DNA from: Chrysogorgia sp. JL179-B06
Lineage: Eukaryota; Cnidaria; Anthozoa; Scleralcyonacea; Chrysogorgiidae
Direction: 5' to 3'
DNA length: 64,000 nt
Assembly: GCA_035772405.1 (NCBI GenBank)
Contig: JAYKKM010000009.1
Span: 660,001-724,000 of the forward strand
The translations under genes were made by a program, and so were the position numbers. Below the pieces are notes generated by a model, which saw nothing but the letters and a program-made list of their open reading frames with translations, was not told the origin of the DNA and did no database searches. Positions 1 through 11,790 of this stretch are shown here, one piece after another (position 1 is the stretch's first letter; the number at the start of each line of letters is the position of its first letter).

Positions 1-345
1 GGCAAAGCACTTTTGCGTGGAACATTTAAGCAGATTGCAAATGCTGCTTTCAAATGTAAAGCTTTAAAGGTTGAAATTATCAGGATTGTGTTGAAAGAAA
101 TGGTGAAGGAAATAATTGGACTCTGCTCAAAGAACAAACCATCAAAGTGCAGGAGTCCTTTGTCCAGTGCATTAGAAAACCTGAAACTAGAAGATGTTTG
201 TTCTGAATGGTTAAACAGAGCTCCCATTTTTTATGCATTCTTAACAACAGCAGCTGTGCCATCAAGAAGAAAAGATACAGAAACAGCTATATGTCTGCCA
301 AGCATTGCAGTTGCTGGATCAATCTTGTTAAGAGAAAGATGCAAA

Positions 346-348
346 TAA
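346..348 (+). other. In-frame nonsense codon inside DUF6589 exon 1
   Basis: TAA sits between ...LRERCK and MNAVQHLISMII. Coding-like sequence continues in the same frame to the splice donor at 403, so this is a point lesion rather than the true end of the exon. Confidence 0.7.
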
Positions 349-533
349 ATGAATGCTGTACAACATCTGATCAGTATGATAATTAAGTTTAGTTCTTACC
401 AGGTAAAGTAAGATGTGAAGGTTTTATTTAAACTTTTGCAATGATTAGCTGTATTGGTATTATTAATTTAAAAGGATTGTTATGTATCAGTGTTCAGCAA
501 AAAGAATATTTTCATAGATAATATTGCTTATCA

Positions 534-700
534 TACATGGACGATTGTCAAGCTCGAACTAGTACATCATTGTAACCTTCACTCTCCATCTGAGTCTTGG
601 TAGCTCAATGGTGAGAGCATCAATGGTGAGAGCATCTCACCAGCAGTCAGAAGGTTACAGGTTCGATCCCTTTCTAAGGATTTGAGTTTGATAATCTGTC
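534..700 (+). repeat. tRNA-derived SINE, copy 1
   Basis: This intronic segment contains a pol III A-box-like sequence (TAGCTCAATGG) and a B box (GGTTCGATCCC) spaced as in a tRNA. A 15-bp direct duplication (ATGGTGAGAGCATCA/T) lies just after the A box, so it cannot fold as a normal tRNA. A head segment, roughly CATGGACGATTGTCAAGCT, recurs beside another B box on the opposite strand near 61.4 kb, which supports a dispersed family. It lies in the first visible intron of the DUF6589 gene, just upstream of the unclear acceptor. Confidence 0.6.
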
Positions 701-987
701 TACTCCAAGCTCCCTACAGCAGTGTATAATATGTAAAACACATTGCTTATACAATGTTCAACAAACTCAATTGTATGAGACTGGTTTTGTCAAACACAGC
801 CATGTCAAGACGCCTTGATGATTTTGCTAAACTTCAAGATTTAAAAATATCATCATGGAAAGATAGTGTTGATTCAAGAGCAGACAAAATCCAGACATTG
901 AAAGAAAACATAGTGATGATTAAAAGAGAAATAGAAAAACAAGAAACCCAGGAACCAACATCTGACCAACTTCCTGAACCAATGATT

Positions 988-1239
988 ACCCCACCTGTAC
1001 CCGAACCATTAAATACCACTTTCACTCCACCTGTACCCACACCTTTGAATAGCACCTTCATTCAAGCTGGACCAATCAGTTTAAATACCACCATCACTCC
1101 AATTGAACCCACTCCCTCGAATACCATCTTCACTCCACCTGTACCTGATCCATTGAATACCACTTTCACTTCGCCTATACCCACCTCTTTGAATAGTACC
1201 TTAACTACACCTGTACCCAACCCCATGGATACCTCATAT
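988..1239 (+). repeat. 12-residue coding tandem repeat (7 x 36 bp)
   Basis: Seven imperfect units of 36 bp lie inside the second DUF6589 exon. The unit is of the form TPPVPxPLNTTF. The third and fourth units (IQAGPISLNTTI, TPIEPTPSNTIF) are the most diverged. The length is a multiple of three, so the frame is kept. The region is predicted to be an extended, Pro/Thr-rich, disordered linker. Confidence 0.75.
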
Positions 1240-3727
1240 ACTTCTACAAGATCGTGCCAGTTGTTAACCAGTAAATTAGTCAATGAGATGGATAATCTCA
1301 AGCATTTGATCGATAATGACACTGGGGCAAATTTTGTCATTGACAACATTGATATACGCCAAAATGTGTATAATATGACTGAAGAAAACCAAAACATTGA
1401 TTACCATTGGGTTAATGCAAATGTTGTTTTTAACAGAGTTTCTGGGAATAATCTGAGTGATGATGGCTGCACAAAGGATATAATAGATGTTGACAGTATT
1501 GAAGTATTACCAAGCACAACAGACCATTTGTCTTATCACAGAAATCTAAAAGTTCATATTCAACGCATACTTGTGAAGAGAATCCCCTGTTTGAGGCATT
1601 TGAAAGATAATATTACACAACACATTCGACATGCCCATATGAAGGATATGAAAAAGCCAACTTCTAAGGTACGTTTTTCTAAATGTTTCCCATTTCAAAA
1701 CTGTACTATCAAATACAGTATTAGTTTTTGAAAGTATTTCTGTACATGTACAGTATACAATATATCAGGGTCAGTCCATATTGCCCCAAAGATTTATAAA
1801 ATTGATATTTATGCTCAATTGTCCAGTAAATACGTACCTAAAATGAGCAAGTGTTGTGATTGGCTATATGGAACAAAGGTTGGTAGGGTTAGGACATTGG
1901 TTTCTTTGTGGTTGATTCTATTGTTTTAATCAACCAATCACAAAACTTGATAGTATAGGTAGGTGGCGACCCCAATTGTCTAAAATCCTTATAACCATTG
2001 GTCTATGATTTTAAATTAACTATAGCAATATACAGGTATGCAATAATCTTTCCCTTTTTTTTACAGATTCAACTTGGAATTCTCTTTCATAATGAGAATA
2101 CGAATGATGGAATTGTAAAAGTAATTGAGCATTTGCAGAAATACCTTTGTACGACTGACACAGAAGCTGACCTGATGCAGTTTGAAAATCAAGGTCTCAT
2201 TGGAGATCAGTTAACTGTGGAGCGATGCGTTAATGCAGCCCAATCTAGAACAAATGGTTATAATGCACAAGAAAGGCTAGAGGGATTTAATTTTGGTATT
2301 GCTGATTGGCATTCTGGAATGAAAGCTTGTTCGGTGAGTACGCAATCTAAATAGATTATTTTTTGTTTTTCATTTAATTATGTACTGTGGTATATACTGT
2401 ATATACTCACTGTATGTACTGTACAATAGTTCACAGCACAGCTCTCTATAATTTATTATTATTATTATATGATTATTATTATACTCTAGGTACTGTAATC
2501 ATATGATGAGAATAAGTAAGGATTTACACTACAAGTGATATTTGAAAATTGTTCCATGCCTTTATGGTAACAAACATTTTCTCTTTGATGTTCTCTGTAC
2601 TTACTTATTTACATCAGATTTTTACAGTACATGTACAGCAATTGGAAAAGTGAAAATATTTCCATTGCCAGATAGAATAGACTGCTATTTTGAATTTTAT
2701 TCTGATGGAATATCCAATTTATTACACAAACATGTAATCATTTGAATAATTGCCCTCCTTTCAACCAATCAAAATGCAGTAATTTTGTTATGTTATAAAC
2801 AAATGCATATTATACTATTGTTATACTTTTAGTTGGGTTATAAACACCTGTACTCTGCTTCATCGGCAGCTGACAATTGCACAATGTACAGTGACAGAAA
2901 TCTTGTTAATCGTAGAAATGTCAAGATACCTATTGACAAAAACTACAGCCATTGTAAGGAATTTTTCCTGTTGGAGGTTGAGACCAGGGTCACTGCGATG
3001 GCAATGTTAATATTGGGTATGAAGGATATTGCAGATACTCCAACTCTGAATAATCCACCAACTTCTGAGTCACCTGAATTGTTGCAGAAAATTTACTTGG
3101 AGAAAATTGCAAACATGATCTACAGAGAATATGTGAGCGAAGCAGATAAAGCCACACAGGTTATGAAAACCATCATTAACCAGCAAGAGGTAGATGAAAT
3201 GAAAGACAGACAACAAGTTGACGAAAATGGAAGATTCCCTTGCCGTTTTTTAGGGTGCGAAAAGACATTCGCAGTGAATGGAAAAAGGAGAATAGATCAC
3301 GAAGCATTACACAACCCACCTGTTATTGTCACAAAACCAACCTTCACCCCAACTCTTCCAGATCTTGTTGATGATGAGCATACATGCAATAACGATGACA
3401 TGTATAAATACAATGTTTGTCTCACAAGATATGGTTTATTGTGCATGGAATTTTATGATTCTATTAGGGAAGGGGATGGTGGTAGAATATTTAGATGTTG
3501 GAAATTTCTGTTGCTATACTTCAGGGCAGATGAAAAAGGAAGTACAAAATATGCACTAGAAGCATTATACTTCATCCTCCAAGCAACCTCTCTTTTGTCT
3601 CCAAAACAAGCACATCGCCTTATATGGAATCGGTCTGTTCATGGCAGTTATTCAAATGTTCCGCTAGATCTTGATCTGGAGCATGATAACAGAATGGTAA
3701 AAGAGTGTATAAAAAAGCTACAAAGTT

Positions 3728-6700
3728 GATTATGAGCAGCTGTGTTGCCTCGATGTTTTGGGCTTGGAGGACACGCCAACAAACGACCAAGGAAGTGTGT
3801 ACAATGAATTCAAAGAGCAACTCACACGAGATCCAGCCGGCTGGTATGAAACTGGTCTACCATGGCGAGGTAACCACCCCCAGCTGCCCAACAACCAAAC
3901 CAGAAGCTTGAGACGACTTGCAAGTCTGAATAAGAAACTCGAGCGCCAGAAACTGACAACCAAGTACCAAGAGATTATAGAGGAGCAGAAGGCTGAGGGG
4001 ATAATCGAGAGTGCTGATAAACCAAGCGTGGGGAGAGAATTCTACATTCCACATAAGCCAGTTGTGCAGTCCAATGCTGAGTCGAATTGTATACGATGCT
4101 TCTGCGAGAGCCTATGATGGAGGCCCATCGCTCAACGAGTGCCTACACGCGGGACCACCGTTGCAGAATAAACTATGGAACGTCTTGGTAAGAGGACGAT
4201 TTTATCCTGTGGCTGTAACCGGCGATCTGCAAAAAGCTTTCCTCCAAGTGAGAATAAGAGCAGCAGAACGTGATGCATTACGCTTCCATTGGCGTCCAGA
4301 TGAACGATCGCCATTAGAGACCTTGAGATTCACCAGGGCTCTCTTCGGGCTCGCGCCATCCCCGTTTTTGCTAGGGGGAGTTATCGAAGCACATTTGAGC
4401 GGTTGGGAGGAGCGAGAGCCCGAAGTAGTGGCTAAGCTTCGTCGAGAGTTATACGTTGACGATTTGACCTCAGGATCCACATCAGTGAGCGAAGCCCAGG
4501 AACTGAAAGAGAACGCAACGACCATCTTTCAAGACGCTTGCTTCACATTACACAAGTGGCATTCGAACGCCCCTGAATTGGAATCAACCCAGACCAAAGT
4601 GGAAGAACCAACCTACGCAAAGCAACAATTGGCGATCCCAGAGGGGGAAGACTGTGGTCTCCTGGGACTTGCATGGAATAAACAACGGGACACAATAACT
4701 GTTGCAATCCCAGCGGAGAAAGCGGTGGTGACGAAGCGAGGTATTTTGGCAAAGGTTGCTAAAATATGATCCTTTGGGATTAGTGTCTCCAACGACGCTG
4801 AGTGGAAAGCTGATCTACCATGCCGCGTGTGACACCAACAAAGCCTGGGACGCATCATTGCCATATACCCTTGGTCAACTCTGGAACAAGTGGGAAAGTG
4901 AACTTCCTCAGCGAGTGGAAATCCCAAGGTCCTTGGTTATTCATCGAGAGCAAATCCAGTGTATCGAGTTGCATTCCTTTGGAGATGCGAGTGAAAATGG
5001 TGTGGCGACTTGTGTATACGCAGTAGTTCAACAAAATTCGGGCAGCAGCCAAGGCCTCGTTGTGTCAAGATCAAGGTTGTCCAAACGAGGACTGACCATT
5101 CCCCGATTGGAACTGATTGCCGGCCATATGGCCGTGAATCTTGTCACCAACGTGAAAGAAGCTTTAACAGGATTTCCCGTGACGAAAGTTTACTGCTGGC
5201 TAGACAGCTCTGTGGCATTGTTCTGGATCAAAGGAGCCGGAGAGTACAAGCAATTTGTAGCAAACCGAGTACAGAAGATCAATAGCCATCAAGACGTGAC
5301 TTGGAGACATGTTCCCTCAGCACACAATCCAGCAGACCTTGGGAGCCGAGGTGGACTTGTGAATGAGACAAAACGACTTTGGTGGGATGGACCTAGCTGG
5401 CTGAGAGATCCAACAAGTTGGCCACCGGAACTTGGAACCATGGCAAGCCAAGAATCCAACTTGGAGCTAAAGGCATCCAGACAACTGTTCGCCTTAGCTG
5501 TAGAAGACCGAGATGAACTGGACGACTTGCTGCACAAGGGAACCCTCTGGCGGACGTTGAGAGTTGGAGCGTGGATTGCAAGGTTTTTTGCACAACTCAA
5601 GAGCAGCGAAGGACCAAAGACGAACTGGGCCAATCGCCACGGATGAAATTGACCAACAAAACCTCTATTGGGAGAAGAAGATTCAAAACCGATGCAAGGA
5701 ATCCGAGAAGTTTGAAGAAGATCGTGTGAAACTGAACCTACAGAAGAACAGCGACGGAGTCCTAGTGTGCATTGGCAGAATTCAAGGCCATTATCCAATA
5801 TACCTCCCAGATAAACCTACTTATACAGAGAAGTTCGTCCAGCAGGCGCACGAGGCCACTCTTCACGGGGGAGTGGGCCTGAGACGACTTGCAAAACGGA
5901 TCATCAAAGGATGTGCAGGATGTAAGCGATTCAGAGCGACGGCCATCAATGTCCCACCGCCAGGTCTACTACCGAATGATCGAACTGAGGGGGTAACTCC
6001 GTTTCAAGTAATTGGCGTTGATTATGCAGGCCCCTTAGCTTATAAAGTCACACAGAAGAAAGAAGGCAAAGCATACATCTTGCTGTATTCGTGCAGCCTT
6101 ACAAGAGCACTCCATTTGGAGTTATTGCCATCTCTTGAAACGCAAGACTTCATCAGCAGCCTAAAGAAATTCATTGCCAGACGCGGTCGTCTGAAGAAAA
6201 TTTACTCGGACAATGGTGGAACTTTTGTGGGCGCAGCGAGATGGCTTCAGTTGGTAATGCGCGACGAGCGGATCAACGATTTTCTTGCACAAAACGGCAT
6301 TACGTGGCAGTTCAACCTGAGTCGGGCACCGTGGTGGGGCGGCCAATTTGAGAGGTTGGTCGGTCTCGTGAAACGCGCACTTCACAAGAGTGTCGGTCGT
6401 GGACTGCTGTCGTGGAAGGAGCTTGAAGAAGTTCTACTTGATGTAGAGGTTGCCCTTAATGGCAGGCCTTTAAGCTACGCGGAAGAAGATCTAGAGATGC
6501 AGATGTTAACACCGAACGCTATGCTCTACCCTCAGACCAACCTGCTACCAGAGCTCGAACCTCATCACGTAGACAACACCGACCTTAGAAAGAGGGTCAG
6601 ATACCTAAAGAAATGCAAAGAAGCTGCTATGTGGTCGCGCTGGACAGCGGAGTATGTACGTGGTCTACGGGAGCGCCATAATCTCAAGTGTGGGAGGAAA

Positions 6701-7011
6701 GCCACCATTGGCGAGGGCGATGTTGTCATGATACAAGGAGATGATAAGAATAGAAATCAATGGAAACTTGGAATCGTCAAAGAATTAATTGTGGGGCGGG
6801 ATGGAACAGTGCGAGCGGCGAAGTTACGAGCGGGGAAAGGGTTTTGGAGCGGGCAGTCCAGCATCTCTATCCGCTAGAGATGTCTTGCGATAAAATAGTC
6901 GTGAACGTCCAACCCCCACTTGATCCAAACGTGCTTGCATTCAGACCGCAAAGGAACGCAGCAGTGACTGCAAGGTTGCGTATACGAGAAATTGCAAATG
7001 ATGACCAATGA
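3728..7011 (+). pseudogene. BEL/Pao pol (RT-RNase H-integrase), frameshifted
   Basis: The polyprotein is read in pieces. Reverse transcriptase covers about 3728-4770, with YVDD at about 4450. The RNase H-like part covers about 4770-5620, with SFGDAS near 4980 and CWLDSS near 5200. Integrase covers about 5640-6870: an HHCC finger (HEATLHGG ... CAGCKRF), then catalytic D in VDYAGPL (~6020), D in SDNGGTF (~6210) and E in QFERLVG (~6350). Frame changes occur near 4060-4095, 4765, 5624 and 6840, so no continuous polyprotein can be made. All three integrase catalytic residues are still present. The reading resumes to a stop at 7009-7011. Confidence 0.85.
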
Positions 7012-7110
7012 ACTTGTACATTTAACATTTTAAACAGTTGAAATTGAACTTAAATCCTTAACGATGTTTGTAAGTCGATCTCCAGTTGTAAGGTAGCATC
7101 TATCTCCGTA

Positions 7111-7130
7111 GGAAATAGATGGGGGGAGAG
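7111..7130 (+). promoter_or_regulatory. Polypurine tract of the BEL/Pao element
   Basis: An almost pure G/A run ending in GGGGGGAGAG sits directly against the 5' edge of the 3' LTR. That is the position where plus-strand DNA priming occurs in LTR retroelements. Confidence 0.7.
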
Positions 7131-7364
7131 TGTCGGCAATAGCAAAGGCAGGAAGTGATCAAAACAAGGAGTGCAGATTCAGCCAATGAGAGGAGCGGGA
7201 AAAGGGGGCGTGGATGACATGTTTTTCTTGTTGTCATATTATAATGAGTGAGTGTGAGCGAGTTTTGTAAGTGCGAGTATTAAAATCTTATTTCTATAAA
7301 GTTAAATCGAAATCAAACCTTGTGAGTGTCGTGAAAACGTACTCGAGTGATGCAATTCCCGACA
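7131..7364 (+). repeat. BEL/Pao 3' LTR
   Basis: About 234 bp, starting TGTCGGCAAT and ending CCCGACA, so the ends form the short inverted repeat typical of LTRs. An AT-rich stretch with ATTAAAATC near 7280 could serve as a polyadenylation region. No matching 5' LTR is present in the window, so age cannot be read from LTR divergence. Confidence 0.7.
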
Positions 7365-7870
7365 AAGGGAAACAAAAACTAATAGTAGATACTGGGCTGT
7401 ATTGACCGAACAATAGCGAGGTGAATGCAGTAAGGGCAAGGTTTGATATTTTACCATAAAGACCAAATGGCTGAGGTTAATAAGTAGTTTATTATAATAA
7501 TATATTATAATATCACCTTTTGCTTGGCTTGGCGTTTTGGTTAAAAATACAGTAACTAACAGCAAGTGGAACTATATTTGCCTTGCTAGTGGTAAATTGT
7601 TTCTGAAAGTAACATATTAACTTAACATTTTGAAAAGGTTTACTGTAAAGTAACTAACTGTAATTATAATTGGATTGTACCTCAAAATATGAACTTAGCA
7701 TATATGCTATATGCAATTCAAAGCTGGAAATAACTTTGTCCATTTTTCTCTGTGTATTGTTGAGAAATTGTTGTGTTATTGGGCTGCCATGTTTGCCAAT
7801 GCATCTCATTTAAATTAGCTTGAGGTTGTACACCATGGTTTTGGAATTGGGGTGGTTGATTGTTGTTTGT
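7365..7870. other. No recognisable gene
   Basis: AT-rich sequence between the BEL/Pao LTR and the recombinase-like pseudogene. I searched by eye for a continuation of the interrupted DUF6589 exon and found none, so the breakpoint at about 3728 is not a simple insertion with both flanks retained. Confidence 0.5.
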
Positions 7871-7879
7871 GCTCTGATT

Positions 7880-10056
7880 AGTCATCAAAAGTTCATCGTT
7901 CGGAGCTCCTGCTGTCGGGATTTTTCAGCATCCTCCTTGGCAAATGCAATAAAATCTTTCATAGGATCTTTCTCAACAAAGCTTTTTAACATTCCCACAA
8001 CCACACTCAATTGGTTTTCCTTTTTGGCTTTTTTATTTTCAATGGGACAAATAAATTACCAGCTACACCAGACTCAGTGGTTTCTGATGATGATGCGTTC
8101 ATTTGATGGTTCAATTGCATGTTCAGGGTTGCATGAGTCATAACGGATACAGTTGGTAAACCAAGGCCCAAACCCTTTGTCCTCCTGAAAACGCTGAATT
8201 CCTGTTGCTGACTTTATTGTCAATGCTGAAATCAACTTCTTGAATTTTGTATACATTTGAAAAGCAGTAAAACACACAACTCCTCAAGGATTCTCCCATA
8301 AATTTCAGCATTCTTTTGTTTTTTTGTATTTACAAATATAATTTTCAAATATAAGTTTCTTGTAGTAATCATTATTGACAATGTCAACCATGTCATTGAG
8401 AAGATGATCACTCCATCAAGCCTTTCTTCCAGGACCCAACAGCAAGCAACAGTTTGCTTACTTTTGCAATCTCTATCGTGGACTAATGTTGCCTGTAAAA
8501 TTCTCTGTGCACAGCGATGCCATGCCATAAGTGCCTGGCGAGCCTCTCCATCTCATTCAGTGAGAGCACTTGCGAAAATTTAGCTATGTATTTTTTCAGT
8601 TTTGTGCTCGTCACATGTGACCTAGGGACTGCCTGCTTGCTCTCACAAAGATGTACGGATTCCCGTCCGGTATGCCAACCATTGCTCTTGTTTGGTTAAG
8701 GAGGTCAATGCTCCTTTTATTTCCACCACATCTAGTCTGAAGGGAATGAAAATAGTGAGAATGTCAAGCTATAATAATATGCCTAATCCAAACAAGTCTA
8801 TCATAGTGAAAAACAAACCAAAAAAATAACACCGTCTATTTTCAAAGTCATTGCAGCAGTATATAATGAGGTTATCTGGAAAAGTAAAATGTATTTTTAG
8901 GCTACTCTTGATGATAACTTCGGAAACGCTGACTCGGCATTTACGTGTGAAGGGAAGGCAAAAACAAATTAACATGTGTGGACGGTGCCTTAATGTCTGT
9001 TGTTACCTACCGTTTTGACAGCTCTTTCTCAAACTGGTTGAGGGATTCTATTATTTCGTAGCTGTTGGCCTTACTCCAATCCGGCCTCTCAGAATAACCT
9101 GTGACAGTTAGCTTTGACGCCTCTCCTCTTCGTTTATTAAACATAACCAGCCTTATCAAGGTCGACTGGCTCCAATCGTCCAATTGAAGTTGGTTTTCGC
9201 ATTCTCGCTAATCTTTGTAACAATGTACTTTCGAAGTTTGTCAAGATCCTCTGTGAGCGGCAACATGTCGACCTTGTTGTGCTTCTGCATGCTGAGTGTG
9301 GCAACGAAGTGGTGTGAAATGTGACGACTCCATTATCTAGAAACGTTTCGAAGTTATCCGCATCTTCTTCGGCATCTTTGTCCTTTTACTGCAAAGCTTG
9401 TCAACGAATCGCATTCACACATTTTTTTAGTGAATGGCCAATCCTTAATGCAAGCAATGGTGTTTACATATCTTGCTGGCCATCTTTGGTTTCAAATTTA
9501 CAAAGGGTTTTGACAGCTTCAATAACATCAAATTTGTTAGGGTTTGATGAAGTCGAAAAGTTGGACGTTTAGATTTTCATCTGATTTTCTTAGCTGTATC
9601 ACCAAACGAGCAAGTTCTCTAATTTTTTGAGACGTATCTTGCCCGTTTTTTGTCGTTCCTTGCGATGGTTCATCAGTCCTCATCACTTGGTTGATCATGC
9701 TGTTGCTGTCATTTGTTATCGCTGCCATGATCATTAACTTTGAGTTTGCCTGTATTTTCTTTTGTTTTTTGGCTGATCATCTTTTGGTTTAAACGGGCAG
9801 GATGCAGTATGTTTCCATAACTCCTATCGCTGAATGAATCCAACACAAAAAGGGCATGGCAAAAAGTCATCTGCGCTGCATGTTTTTCCAGATGAAGGCC
9901 GCCGCACAACAATCAGCTCTCCATAACCAGTTTCCAGTGCGGTCATATTGTGATGGTAGTTACCCTGCAGTCTTAATTTTTCTAATTGCTTTCTCCTCTC
10001 GGCTGATCCAGTCTTCAAAGAGAGGGCAGCAGTCACTTCTTCTCATAAAAGTATAA
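7880..10056 (-). pseudogene. Zinc-finger/tyrosine-recombinase-like gene, decayed
   Basis: Reading the minus strand from 10.05 kb, segments succeed one another in the order of a protein family I associate with cnidarians, fish and molluscs. They are a finger-like DFLPCPFC motif (~9.84 kb), RELARLVIQLRK (~9.6 kb), LTEDLDKLRKYIV (~9.25 kb), LVMFNKRRGEASK (~9.13 kb), an intron with an acceptor near 8.74 kb, GIPDGNPYIFVRAS, and TSTKLKKYIAKFSQ...MERLARHLWH...VHREFYR (~8.5 kb). The last block resembles the R...HxxH/LGH...Y arrangement of tyrosine recombinases, with Lys where an Arg would be expected. Frameshifts and stops are frequent, including a TAG just after the HREFYR block. Further open pieces at 8.1 and 7.9 kb may be 3' exons. 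Recombinase function is inference. Confidence 0.6.
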
Positions 10057-10324
10057 ATTAGTGCTAACATAATATTTTAAAGTTTCTTCAGCTGGTTACA
10101 ATTTTGCAGTTATTTTTATATATTGTGTAACAACTATAGATTCCACTTTGTCATTGTCTGTTCAGTTATACATGCACATATGATGTCAACATGGCAAGAA
10201 CAAAAAAGTAGTCCACGAGACGGAGTTGAGCAAACGGCATGCAATGGAACCACTGATTATCTACTTATTTTATACAATAAAACTAGAAAACCAATTATGA
10301 AGTCTTGATGGTTCCCAGGGCATG

Positions 10325-10520
10325 ATTTAACCCGTCAAGTGGAGAACTTTGGTAGTGAAAGAATTAGCCTGCCTAGCCGGCGATTTTTTAGGGGTTTGGG
10401 GTTGGGTAAGCGTTGGGGTCGAGCAAGTGGGCTGCACGGCAGGCAAGGCGGAATGCGGGCGAAGGGAGAGGGAAAAACCGCCTGCCGCAAAACTGGTGGT
10501 ATTTGCATTATGCCCCAACG
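10325..10520. repeat. GC-rich island, probable MITE or retroelement fragment
   Basis: About 200 bp that is strikingly G-rich on the plus strand against AT-rich flanks. Its borders carry weakly inverted GC-rich motifs (GCCTGCCTAGCCGGCG against CGCCTGCCGC). I cannot assign it to a family. Confidence 0.3.
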
Positions 10521-11149
10521 ACAATTATCCTAATCTAATTAAAAACTAATTAAAAACAACCAATCGTATGACTGTTTTGTAATATGAGCACTTGCACGGA
10601 TTCATAACAACAATAGTAAAAGTTCATGTGTGAATCTGTCAAACTCACTTTTGCGTGCAACAAATGCAAACCCAAAGAAAAAGGCCAGTAACAGAAGAAA
10701 ACAAAACGTTGCAAGTGCCAGCGATTTCTGTAGATTGTGCAATTAATCTTCACATTATTCTGAACAGGTTTGTAAACCGTGTCGAAAAATACGGAATGCC
10801 CATGAATTGTACAATTTCATTAAAACCCGTCTAGATGCAAAGCCTTCGCAAGTTTACCAAAAGCGCTTCTGAACGCCTCGTTTTTCTTTCCTTTCTTACT
10901 TTGTATCTTCCTGAAATTTAATTGCAATATGTGTATTAATTTTATGTACTGCATCTCTTGTTGGTGCCGGATACATTTATGAAGTGTAATTATGACTGCT
11001 GATTTTATCAAACACGGCAATCAATTCTCGTTGACTCTAAATTGTAGAATACCCATCCACTTTCGCTATTTGTATCTGTTGACAGTTAGTAAAAGGGTCA
11101 AATTTTAATTATTTTAAAACCCCATTTAATTTAATAACTTGCTCAGAAT

Positions 11150-11280
11150 GCAGGAAATGGCGTTTCCTGGGCTTCAGATTTCAAAATGTTCCGGGGGGGA
11201 ATGCCACGCACCCCCTAGTTGGGTGTCGTCACAAATTTGATACAGTCAGATTTTTGACTGGATCCGGGCGCCCCTGATGC
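11150..11280. repeat. hAT-like MITE fragment
   Basis: It contains GCAGGAAATGGCGTTTCC and ends in a GGATCC...GCGCCCCTG-type terminus. Both features recur near 39.05-39.16 kb in inverted form. Similar CAGGGGCGGATC-type ends are typical of hAT-related MITEs. No target duplication is resolved. Confidence 0.4.
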
Positions 11281-11696
11281 CGTGGAACTTTCCGAGCAAA
11301 TTTTAACAGAGCTTCTTTTAAGCTTCGATGAAACGACAATATGAGACTCGCTCAAATACAACGCGCTAATATATCGTTGGCTGTCAGATACGGAGCAATT
11401 ATAGAATACCCGTCCACTTTTGAAACCGCGTTTAAAGGCAGAAATACAAACAAAGATGCTGTAAAATGTCTTTAATAATAATGTGGAAGGTTTACTATGT
11501 GTAGTAGTTGATTGTTATCACCTAAATTTTACAGCAAGCAAGTTGCAAATTTCTTACAGAAAAATATTTAGGACCCTACATACCGGTCTTCCTTCAATTT
11601 TAGGAAAATATTACATGTAAAGTAGATGCTTGACAAATTATTTTTTCGGTTCAAGGCAGTAAAATTAATATAGAATTCATCTCTGTTTCTGGTAAT

Positions 11697-11790
11697 AAAA
11701 TAGTATATAAAATTATTTATATAAAATAGTATATAAAATTATTCATATAAAATAGTATATAAAATAGTATATAAAATTAGTAGACAATCC
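11697..11790. repeat. AT-rich tandem repeat
   Basis: About three imperfect units of roughly 34 bp built on ATAAAATAGTATATAAAATT. Confidence 0.6.

Larger units (their letters stand above)
1..3727 (+). pseudogene. DUF6589-family gene, 5'-incomplete and interrupted
   Basis: Four coding segments read on this strand: about 13-402, about 730-1668, 2067-2333 and 2833-3727. Donors are seen at 403 (GTAAAG), 1669 (GTACGT) and 2334 (GTGAGT), with acceptors before 2067 (T-rich ...ACAG) and before 2833 (TTTTAG). The later exons keep phase 0. Exon 3 holds the GDQLTVER motif followed by RLEGFNFGIADWH, which I recognise as the DUF6589 core. Exon 4 has a C2H2-like finger (CRFLGCEKTF) and the block DGGRIFRCWKFLLLYF. 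DUF6589 proteins are poorly understood and look transposon-associated; a transposase role is inference. In exon 1 a TAA at 346-348 interrupts a frame that otherwise continues cleanly (MNAVQHLISMII...) to the donor. The second exon's acceptor is unclear, with an in-frame TAA at 727-729. The C-terminus runs straight into BEL/Pao sequence. It is probably dead. Confidence 0.72.
3728..7364 (+). mobile_element. 5'-truncated BEL/Pao LTR retrotransposon
   Basis: The element starts abruptly at about 3728 within the DUF6589 exon. It contains reverse transcriptase, RNase H and integrase coding sequence, then a polypurine tract at 7111-7130 and a 3' LTR. Gag, protease and the 5' LTR are missing. Its base composition is clearly richer in GC than the flanking AT-rich DNA, suggesting a younger arrival. 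Family assignment rests on the BEL/Pao-type order PR-RT-RH-IN and on the terminal TGTCGG...CCGACA of the LTR. It is a dead copy. Confidence 0.85.

Noticed and set aside
600..690. A functional tRNA gene
   Set aside because: A and B boxes are present, but a 15-bp duplication sits in the D-arm region and the acceptor ends do not pair. The segment is better explained as a tRNA-derived SINE.
10327..10549. Overlapping open frames in the GC-rich island
   Set aside because: Open in three frames because stop codons are rare in G-rich DNA; there is no motif support.
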